Source: an uncultured Eubacteriales bacterium (lineage in GTDB: Bacteria; Bacillota; Clostridia; Christensenellales; Borkfalkiaceae). From it: a DNA stretch of 21,553 nt. Of the stretch, positions 6,469-12,547 are shown piece by piece. The position numbers and the translations under genes are program-made. Within the stretch, counting starts at the first letter, position 1. Each line of letters starts with the position of its first letter. A model generated the notes under the pieces. The model made no database searches, was not told the origin of the DNA, and saw nothing but the letters and a program-made list of their open reading frames with translations. The stretch covers positions 1 to 21,553 of the forward strand of contig URKE01000032.1 in the NCBI GenBank assembly GCA_900548285.1, read 5' to 3'.

Positions 6469-7509
6469 TTAACCTTCGTAAACGATGTTGTTTTTGATCA
6501 TCTGGTCAACGTTGGTAGCGTCCCACCACGAACCGGCGATTGCAACGGATGCGGTGACGGTTTTACCTTCCGCCGCGAAAACAGCCTGTTCAACGGCGTT
6601 GTAACCTATCTGATAGGAGTCCTGAGCCACCGCGCCGATAAGTTTCGCGCCCGTGGTTTTCTTCATCCATTCGATCTGCTTCGTGCCTGCGTCGAATCCG
6701 CAGAACTTGATCGCGTCGTACTTCGTTCCTGCAGCGGCGATAGCGTCGCTTACCTGTTTTACAACGCCTTCGTTGCTCATGAACAACGCTTTTATTCCCT
6801 TTTCATAAAGGGCTTCAAGAGCGGTTTTATAAGCCTGATCGGCGTCGCCGGGCTTAACTTCTTTTTCGATTTTGTATTTACCCTTCGTGGTAGCGTCGGC
6901 GTCTGCGAGTTCCTTGAATTTGGTTTCGAATCCGCTCGCGCGGTCGATACCGGTCTGGGTTTCGTCGTGCTGAATTATACCGACGACGTAAGTTCCTTCA
7001 GCCGCAGCGATGTCCGCTTTGATTGCATTGAAGAACTTCTCCGCCGCAAGTCCCGCCGCCAACGTGTTGCTCGTCGCAACCGAGGATTTAATCGGGTTTT
7101 TCTTAGCATCGTCGAGGGCTTTTACGTCGTTTGCCCAGATACCGCTGTCGAACTGAACGACGGGGATTTTCTGATCAAACGCGCTCTTAAGGCTGTCCAC
7201 GAAACCTTCGCCGATGGTTGCGAGAACCATAGCGGCAGGCTTATTGCTGAGAGCCGTGGTAACCATTTCTTTCTGACTGGGAAGATCTTTGGCAGATTCG
7301 CTTGCCGGGCCGCGGAACGTTACTTTGTAGCCGTACTTCGCGCCTGCATCCTCTGCGCCCTTCTTAACGGACTTCCAGAAGGCATGAGATTCGCCTTTCG
7401 CAACTACCGCGATCGTCTTTTCGGTGCTTCCGCCGCAGGAAGCGAGAGTCGTGAACATACACGCGATTGCGCATACGATCGGTAAGAAATACTTTCTGAA
7501 TTTGTTCAT
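6469..7509 (-). CDS. sugar ABC transporter substrate-binding lipoprotein (type 1 periplasmic-binding fold, RbsB-like)
   Basis: Captures a sugar outside the membrane and hands it to the permease. Of 346 residues, a signal peptide ends in the lipobox LASC (Cys25), so the protein is probably lipid-anchored. The rest matches the RbsB/Peripla_BP_4 family: KTIAVVAKGESHAFWKSVKKGAEDAG at the first domain start, PVVQFDSGI at the hinge region and KALFMSNEGVVKQVSDA with FCGFDAGTKQIEWMK in the second domain. The start has a very strong AAAGGAGG. It is the last gene of the leftward operon after ATPase and permease. The ligand is not readable from sequence; a deoxy-hexose feeding the microcompartment is an inference. 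Confidence 0.93.
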   Translation of the reverse strand: MNKFRKYFLPIVCAIACMFTTLASCGGSTEKTIAVVAKGESHAFWKSVKKGAEDAGAKYGYKVTFRGPASESAKDLPSQKEMVTTALSNKPAAMVLATIGEGFVDSLKSAFDQKIPVVQFDSGIWANDVKALDDAKKNPIKSSVATSNTLAAGLAAEKFFNAIKADIAAAEGTYVVGIIQHDETQTGIDRASGFETKFKELADADATTKGKYKIEKEVKPGDADQAYKTALEALYEKGIKALFMSNEGVVKQVSDAIAAAGTKYDAIKFCGFDAGTKQIEWMKKTTGAKLIGAVAQDSYQIGYNAVEQAVFAAEGKTVTASVAIAGSWWDATNVDQMIKNNIVYEG

Positions 7510-7571
7510 AGGAATTTTTCCTCCTTTATTTTACCCTTTCGGGATTTTTCCGTATATTTTTACGCCTTGCC

Positions 7572-7590
7572 CGATATCCGTCCGATATCG
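7572..7590 (-). other. intercistronic hairpin between permease and binding-protein genes
   Basis: CGATATC (7572-7578) pairs with GATATCG (7584-7590) over a 5-base loop, directly after the permease stop on the minus strand. There is no T tract, so it is not a terminator. Such hairpins can protect or process messages and raise binding-protein levels over the permease (inference). Confidence 0.4.
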
Positions 7591-8832
7591 TCAGGCTTTT
7601 GCCGATTGCGATTTGAGTTTTTCCATTTCGCTTAAATAATCGGCTTTGAGTTTGGTAAGTTCGTCGTTTAAAACCGCCACTCTCGACGTTCTTTCCTGTT
7701 CGGTGATTGTTCCGTCGACGAGTATCGCGTCGATTCCGTCGTTCAAAGCGGCTTTTCTTTCGACGTAATGTTTTCTGACTTTCTGCTTGGGCGTGTCTTC
7801 CTTGACCTTCATCGCGTTTTTGTTCTTGATCGTATCCATAAGAACCGCCGCAACGACTATGATACCCGTAAGAACGTAAGTCACGTAAGTGGAGTTCATG
7901 TTAAGGTTGAACTTTGCAAGAACGAAGTTGAGTCCGCTTCTTATAACGACGAGCATCATGTTGCCGATGACCGACCCCGCGATCGAAGCCACGCCGCCCG
8001 CCGCGCTCGTTCCGCCGATGTAAACGCCGGCGATCGCGTCGAGTTCCATTCCGTTACCGGTTGCCGAAGCGACCGTCGTGAAGGACGCCGACCAGAAAAT
8101 CGCGGCAACGCCCGCGCCGATTCCGCAGAACACGTAAGCAAGCATTTTATATTTGTCGGTGTTTATACCCGAAAGCCTCGTGGCTTCCTCGTTACTTCCG
8201 ATAGAAAGAATGTATCTGCCCACTTTGTTTTTGTACATAAGGTACATGCAAAGAAGCATAAGACCTATAACCCACACAAGACCTATGGGGAATCCGTTGA
8301 GGTTGGAAAACGTTGAATTGAACCACGTTCCGCCAGGGAAGAAAATGTTGGGAACGGAAACGATAAGCGCGCTCAGACCTCTCGAAAGCATCATCGTTCC
8401 GAGTGTCGCTATGAATGCGGGGAGTTTGAGTTTAGCAACCAAAAATCCGTTTAAAAGTCCGAAAAGTCCGCCGATGACGATCATCATGGGAATGGTGAGC
8501 CAGAGGGGCATTCCCTTCGTGTAACAAAAACCCGAAATGACGGCGGAAGCGATACACACCGTACCGATCGAAAGATCGATGCCGCCCGTCGCGATGACGA
8601 ACGTTACGCCGAGAGCGAGTATCGCGTAAGGCGCAAGGCTTTGCGTCATACTGACGACGTTGAATCTGTTGAGAAAGTTGGGGTTTAAAGCGTAGAATAT
8701 CAAAGCCAGCACGACGAGCGCGGCAACTATGATGATGTTCTGCTTGCCGTTGGTTATCGCGGCGTCTTTAACTTTTACTGCCGCCTTACGCATTTTGCGG
8801 TTAAACGGCAAATTCAATTTTTGGTTTTCCAT
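7591..8832 (-). CDS. sugar ABC transporter permease, RbsC/BPD_transp_2 family, with C-terminal extension
   Basis: Forms the membrane channel of the importer. Of 413 residues, about 40-335 match the family, with many hydrophobic helices and the signature stretches LALGVTFVIATGGIDLSIG, LPAFIATLGTMMLSRGLSALI, YILSIGSNEEATRLSGI and DAIAGVYIGGTSAAGG. RbsC is about 320 residues long; here a charged tail of about 75 residues follows the last helix (KVKEDTPKQKVRKHYVERKA...), including DGTITEQE and a likely coiled coil (SRVAVLNDELTKLKADYLSEMEKLK). The N-terminus also has about 30 extra basic cytoplasmic residues. The start has GGAGG upstream. It lies 48 bases after the ATPase gene. Confidence 0.92.
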   Translation of the reverse strand: MENQKLNLPFNRKMRKAAVKVKDAAITNGKQNIIIVAALVVLALIFYALNPNFLNRFNVVSMTQSLAPYAILALGVTFVIATGGIDLSIGTVCIASAVISGFCYTKGMPLWLTIPMMIVIGGLFGLLNGFLVAKLKLPAFIATLGTMMLSRGLSALIVSVPNIFFPGGTWFNSTFSNLNGFPIGLVWVIGLMLLCMYLMYKNKVGRYILSIGSNEEATRLSGINTDKYKMLAYVFCGIGAGVAAIFWSASFTTVASATGNGMELDAIAGVYIGGTSAAGGVASIAGSVIGNMMLVVIRSGLNFVLAKFNLNMNSTYVTYVLTGIIVVAAVLMDTIKNKNAMKVKEDTPKQKVRKHYVERKAALNDGIDAILVDGTITEQERTSRVAVLNDELTKLKADYLSEMEKLKSQSAKA

Positions 8833-8880
8833 ATCATTTCCCTCCGTAATTTATCGGTGATTTCCCTTTTTTACGCTCAA

Positions 8881-10380
8881 TCACGCCGGTTGACGCATCG
8901 TGGCGTATTTCATAATTTCTTCCTGCGTGAGCCCTTCGATCGGCAAGTCCGCCGTGATTCTGCCCTCGCACATGACGATTACTCTGTCGCTCAGCCTCTG
9001 GATTTCCGCAAGTTCGGAAGAAATCATTATTATCGATTTCCCCTGCGCCGCAAGTTCCGCCATAAGGTCGTACATTTCGCTCTTCGCGCCTATGTCGATT
9101 CCCCTCGTGGGTTCGTCGAAAATAAACACGTCGCTGTCTTTCAGGAGCCACCTCGCGACGATTACCTTCTGTTGATTTCCGCCCGAAAGATTTTTAAGGA
9201 GTTGATCCATAGAAGGGGTTTTCGTTCTGAGTTGCTTGTTTTTCTCTTCCGCTGCGGCTTTCGCGGCGGCGTCGTTTATCCAGCCGAAACGGATATAATC
9301 GTCCAGCGAGGCTAAAACGGTGTTTTCCGTTACCGACTTGCCGAGCATAAGCCCGAACTGTTTGCGGTCCTCCGAAAGATAACAGATTCCGTGTTTGACC
9401 GCCGCCTCGGGAGTTTTTATTTCCGTTTTCTTTCCGTTCACGAAAATCTCTCCGCTGTCGAACGGATCCGCGCCGTAAACGGCTCTCGCAAGTTCCGTTC
9501 TGCCCGCTCCCATAAGCCCCGCAAATCCGAGAATTTCGCCTTTTCTGAGTTTAAAACTCACGTTTTTAAGCGTTTTCCCGCTGACGATGTTTCTCGCCTC
9601 GAGGACAACCGGAGCGTCGTCCGGGACAAGGCTTTTTTCTTTCTGTTCGCCGTAAATAACCCTGCCGACCATCATTTTAACGATATCGTCTTTGGTCAGG
9701 TTCTTCGTATATTCCGTACCGACGTATTCGCCGTCCCTCATAACGGTCACTCTGTCCGATATGCGGTTTATCTCGTCCATACGGTGAGAAATGTATATCA
9801 TTCCGATATTCTTTCTCTGCAAATCGTGCATTATGCGGAAAAGATCCTCAACCTCGGGCTGAGTCAACGCCGCGGTCGGTTCGTCGAGAATAAGAAGTTT
9901 CGAATCTCTCGAAACGGCTTTGGCAATTTCAACCATCTGCTGTCTGCCGACGGTGAGCGAGCCGAGTTTGACCGACGGATCGATGCGAACGCCTATGCGT
10001 TTGAAAAGTTCGGTCGCGTCCGCTTCCATTTTCCTGTCGTCGATAAACCCGCCTTTCATCGGTTCTCTGCCGATATAAATATTCTGCGCGACCGTAAGGT
10101 GATTCATCATATTGAGTTCCTGATGAATTATGCTTATGCCCGCTGCCTGCGATTCGGCTATCGACGCGAATTTAACTTTTTTGCCGAAGTATTCGATACT
10201 TCCCGAGTCGTAAGCGTGTATTCCGCAAAGCACTTTCATCAGCGTTGACTTACCCGCTCCGTTCTCGCCCATAAGAGCGTGAACTTCTCCGGCGTAAAGG
10301 TCGAAATCAACGCCTTTCAGCGCGTGAACGCCCGAAAAACGCTTGTCTATACCTGTCATTTTCAAAATCAATTCGCTCAT
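8881..10380 (-). CDS. sugar ABC transporter ATP-binding protein, tandem-domain RbsA/MglA type
   Basis: Powers the importer with two fused ATPase domains. Of 499 residues, domain 1 has Walker A GENGAGKST (38-46), Q-loop region IIHQELNMMNHLTVAQNI, signature TVGRQQMVEIAKAVS and Walker B LLILDEPTAAL. Domain 2 has the degenerate P-loop GLMGAGRTE usual for this family, signature LSGGNQQKVIVARWL and Walker B VFIFDEPTRGID. The length equals the family norm (about 500). Start at 10380 with AGGGA close upstream. It is the first gene of the leftward ATPase-permease-binding protein operon and is read divergently from the AraC-type regulator. The substrate could be ribose, galactose, fucose, rhamnose or another monosaccharide. 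Confidence 0.94.
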   Translation of the reverse strand: MSELILKMTGIDKRFSGVHALKGVDFDLYAGEVHALMGENGAGKSTLMKVLCGIHAYDSGSIEYFGKKVKFASIAESQAAGISIIHQELNMMNHLTVAQNIYIGREPMKGGFIDDRKMEADATELFKRIGVRIDPSVKLGSLTVGRQQMVEIAKAVSRDSKLLILDEPTAALTQPEVEDLFRIMHDLQRKNIGMIYISHRMDEINRISDRVTVMRDGEYVGTEYTKNLTKDDIVKMMVGRVIYGEQKEKSLVPDDAPVVLEARNIVSGKTLKNVSFKLRKGEILGFAGLMGAGRTELARAVYGADPFDSGEIFVNGKKTEIKTPEAAVKHGICYLSEDRKQFGLMLGKSVTENTVLASLDDYIRFGWINDAAAKAAAEEKNKQLRTKTPSMDQLLKNLSGGNQQKVIVARWLLKDSDVFIFDEPTRGIDIGAKSEMYDLMAELAAQGKSIIMISSELAEIQRLSDRVIVMCEGRITADLPIEGLTQEEIMKYATMRQPA

Positions 10381-10392
10381 ATTCCCTGCGCC

Positions 10393-10400
10393 TTATCATA
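10393..10400 (-). promoter_or_regulatory. possible -10 / regulator half-site of the sugar ABC operon
   Basis: TTATCATA here reads TATGATAA on the minus strand and could serve as -10; no good -35 lies upstream, so an activator may be needed. The same eight bases occur at 10627-10634 in the regulator's promoter. The remaining 10401-10600 stretch shows no other feature. Confidence 0.35.
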
Positions 10401-10604
10401 AAATTGCGTGTCCGGAAAAGCACTTAAACCTGTCGTTTCAAGGTCTTTTTCCCCGTCGCCTTTTCAATTATCGCACCTTTTTTTGCAAATTTCAAGGCAT
10501 TTACTTGCCGAATTCCGAGAGCAACAAAATCCTGTTTTATATCTCCGCAACGCAACGAAAAACCGGAAATTTGAAATTTTTACGGAGAAATTTTACGATA
10601 AATA

Positions 10605-10633
10605 TTGATTTTCTTTTAAAATAATGTTATCAT
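10605..10633 (+). promoter_or_regulatory. promoter of the AraC-type regulator gene
   Basis: TTGATT (10605-10610) and TATCAT (10628-10633) with a 17-base spacer, 53 bases before the ATG. Confidence 0.65.
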
Positions 10634-10650
10634 ATCTGCGAAATATGATA
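10628..10650. promoter_or_regulatory. inverted repeat over the regulator's -10, probable operator
   Basis: TATCATAT (10628-10635) and ATATGATA (10643-10650) form a perfect 8-bp inverted repeat with a 7-base spacer that covers the -10 and the transcription start. Self-regulation is plausible. The half-site recurs upstream of the ABC operon. Confidence 0.5.
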
Positions 10651-10670
10651 AAAAACGCTTTCGCGTTTTT
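10651..10670 (+). other. leader hairpin just before the regulator's ribosome binding site
   Basis: AAAAACGC (10651-10658) pairs with GCGTTTTT (10663-10670) over a 4-base loop. The GGGAGA ribosome binding site follows at 10673. It could act as a weak attenuator or simply shape the leader. Confidence 0.4.
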
Positions 10671-10685
10671 TCGGGAGAAGACAGA

Positions 10686-11561
10686 ATGTTAGTAACGCAC
10701 AGATACGACAGCGACGAACGGCAGCACCACCTGTTTGAGAACCATTATTCTTTCAAGTTAAAACCACGTCTTTTATACGTCGGCTCGCTCGATAAACACG
10801 GCGGCTGGACAGAAGAACCTCATTCTCACGGATTTCTCGAAATCATCTTCATCACGGACGGCAAAGGCAAAATAACGGTAGACAATAAAAACTATCAGGT
10901 GAAAAAAGGCGATCTGCTCATTTACAACAGCGGTGTGACGCATTGCGAAAAAAGCAACGAAACAGACCCGATGGAAATCCTTTTCATCGCTTACGACAAA
11001 CTCGAGATAACCAATCTTCCGCCGAACAGTCTTTTGCCCGAATCTTACGGTCCGATTTTTCACACGGAAGAAATGTACGACGTTTTCCACCGTTACTTCA
11101 CCGCTCTCATCACCGAATTCGAACTTAAAGAACGGTTTTACATGGAAATTTGCCAGAACATTTCCAGAACGCTCATAATGTACATTTTCAGGCTGATAAA
11201 CCGCACCGAAAACGCTTCGGCTCTTCTCGACAAAAGCATGACGATGGAAACCGTCCTCGCTTATATCGACGAAAATTTCAAGCGGAAACTCACTCTGGAC
11301 GAGGTTGCGGAAAAATGCTACACGAGCAAATATTATCTCTCGCACCTTTTCACGCGGTTTCAGGGCGTGAGCATAGGCAAATATATTCTCGACAAAAAAA
11401 TCGACGAATCGAAAAAGATGCTCGCTTCCTCGGATTTTCCCGTCGTGACCATCGCCGAAAGCCTCGGTTTCGACGATCCGAGTTATTACAGCCGTATCTT
11501 CAAAAAAAACGTAGGCATAACCCCTCTTCAATTCAGAAAAACCGCGTCTTCGGACAAATAA
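10686..11561 (+). CDS. AraC-family transcriptional regulator with cupin sensor domain
   Basis: Probably senses a sugar and controls the divergent ABC importer. Of 291 residues, the first half is a cupin-type ligand pocket (EPHSHGFLEIIFITDGKGKITVDNKNYQVKKGDLLIYNSGVTH, about residues 42-88). The last 100 residues hold the two AraC helix-turn-helix motifs: LTLDEVAEKCYTSKYYLSHLFTRFQGVSIGKYI and then IAESLGFDDPSYYSRIFKKNVGITPLQFR, the classic family ending. Length is normal. Start behind GGGAGA. Whether it also acts on the microcompartment promoter cannot be told from here. Confidence 0.93.
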   Translation: MLVTHRYDSDERQHHLFENHYSFKLKPRLLYVGSLDKHGGWTEEPHSHGFLEIIFITDGKGKITVDNKNYQVKKGDLLIYNSGVTHCEKSNETDPMEILFIAYDKLEITNLPPNSLLPESYGPIFHTEEMYDVFHRYFTALITEFELKERFYMEICQNISRTLIMYIFRLINRTENASALLDKSMTMETVLAYIDENFKRKLTLDEVAEKCYTSKYYLSHLFTRFQGVSIGKYILDKKIDESKKMLASSDFPVVTIAESLGFDDPSYYSRIFKKNVGITPLQFRKTASSDK

Positions 11562-11564
11562 ACT

Positions 11565-11602
11565 GGTCTATAAGCCGATTATCGGCGAATTTACAGCGCA
11601 AT
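11565..11602. repeat. short palindromic repeat, copy A
   Basis: 38 bases whose core GCCGATTATCGGC (11574-11586) is an uninterrupted palindrome around one base. It matches copy B (19067-19104) at 29 of 38 positions, with a C-G to T-A pair change inside the stem. It lies between the regulator stop and its terminator. Confidence 0.6.
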
Positions 11603-11609
11603 CGAAAGT

Positions 11610-11639
11610 CCCGGGGAAACGCCCGGGGCTTTATTTTTT
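11610..11639 (+). terminator. intrinsic terminator after the regulator gene
   Basis: CCCGGG (11610-11615) pairs with CCCGGG (11622-11627) over GAAACG and is followed by a T-rich run. Confidence 0.75.
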
Positions 11640-11710
11640 CATAACGCGACGGCGTTTTATTTCACGATTCGTTCTGCGTTTTTATTTATAAAATTTAATA
11701 TGGATTTCGC

Positions 11711-11739
11711 TTGACTTTAAATTTACTATGTGTTACAAT
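11711..11739 (+). promoter_or_regulatory. sigma-A promoter of the mntP operon
   Basis: TTGACT (11711-11716) and TACAAT (11734-11739) with a 17-base spacer; predicted start near 11746. Confidence 0.8.
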
Positions 11740-11745
11740 CGGCTC

Positions 11746-11963
11746 AACGATAGGGAGTAGTAAGCGCTTGACCACAGATTGTGTCGGAACTCAGGCGTAA
11801 CAAGTCAACATCCCCGCTTGAACGGAATCGTCTGCATAACGGCTGCGGCTCGTTCGATCTGGCTTGTTTCAAATTACGAGACTTGAGTATAACGTCCTTT
11901 GCTATGCGTCGGTCTGCCCTTTTATTTCGTTTATTCACCCTCGCATGGTTTGCGAGGGTTTTT
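11746..11963 (+). promoter_or_regulatory. probable yybP-ykoY manganese riboswitch upstream of mntP
   Basis: The leader of about 218 bases starts with ATAGGGAGTAGTAAG, the conserved 5' strand of yybP-ykoY RNAs (GGGGAGUAG in the family). ATAGGG (11750-11755 region) can close a basal helix with CCCTTTT (11917-11923). GTCAACA (11804-11810) resembles the conserved internal loop strand and also pairs with TTGAC (11768-11772). The leader ends in a terminator hairpin directly before the gene. Genes downstream, mntP and a P-type cation ATPase, are the textbook targets of this manganese-sensing class. The remaining internal helices were not fully worked out by eye. Confidence 0.68.
11938..11963 (+). 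terminator. riboswitch terminator whose 3' arm carries the mntP ribosome binding site
   Basis: CCCTCGCA (11938-11945) pairs perfectly with TGCGAGGG (11951-11958) over a 5-base loop, then five T residues and immediately the ATG at 11964. The only Shine-Dalgarno candidate, GAGG (11954-11957), is inside the 3' arm, so the hairpin can block both transcription and translation. Confidence 0.8.
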
Positions 11964-12545
11964 ATGTGGGATTTTTTATTTTTCTTCAACAGCGCTCTGC
12001 TCGGCGCGGGGCTTGCGATGGACGCGTTTTCCGTTTCTCTCGCCAACGGACTTGCCGAACCGGATATGAAACGCGGCAAACGATTCCTTATTTCGGGAAC
12101 GTTCGCTTTTTTTCAGTTTCTGATGCCGATGGCGGGCTGGCTTTTGGTCGGCATTGCCGCGGAAGCGTTCGGTTCGTTTGAAAAAGCAATTCCGTACGTC
12201 GCGCTCGGGCTTCTGCTTTTCATCGGCGGCAAAATGCTCTTCGAAGGCATCAAAAACCGCAACTCCGAAGAACCGGCAATGAAAGTCACGCTCGGACAAC
12301 TTCTCGTTCAGGGCGTCGCCACTTCGATCGACGCGCTCTCCGTTGGTTTCACTCTCGCCGAATACGACGTCGCCCACGCGCTCGTCGCCGCGGTAATAAT
12401 CGCCGCGGTAACGCTCGGGATTTGCCTTGCAGGGCTCTTTCTCGGCAGAAAATTCGGGACCAGACTCGCAAACAAAGCCGGAATCGCCGGCGGTATTATA
12501 TTAATATTGATAGGAATCGAAATATTTCTTAAAGGAATTTTGTAA
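11964..12545 (+). CDS. mntP: manganese efflux pump MntP
   Basis: Exports Mn(II) across the cytoplasmic membrane. The 193-residue protein has six predicted membrane helices and the duplicated family motif: AMDAFSVSLANGL in the first helix and TSIDALSVGFTLAE in the fourth, each with the conserved aspartate, plus LFIGGKMLFEGI. E. coli MntP has 188 residues. The start at 11964 (MWDFLFFFNSALLGAGLAMDAF) was chosen over further upstream in-frame starts because it gives the family N-terminus and those lie inside the riboswitch. It is the first gene of a two-gene operon, two bases before the ATPase ATG. Confidence 0.93.
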   Translation: MWDFLFFFNSALLGAGLAMDAFSVSLANGLAEPDMKRGKRFLISGTFAFFQFLMPMAGWLLVGIAAEAFGSFEKAIPYVALGLLLFIGGKMLFEGIKNRNSEEPAMKVTLGQLLVQGVATSIDALSVGFTLAEYDVAHALVAAVIIAAVTLGICLAGLFLGRKFGTRLANKAGIAGGIILILIGIEIFLKGIL

Positions 12546-12547
12546 AA

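Noticed and set aside
6457..7485. 342-codon plus-strand frame opposite the sugar-binding protein gene
   Set aside because: Antisense shadow that begins inside the shared terminator region; no ribosome binding site.
11781..11963. Upstream in-frame extension of mntP from 11781
   Set aside because: It would translate the riboswitch and terminator; the family N-terminus starts at 11964.
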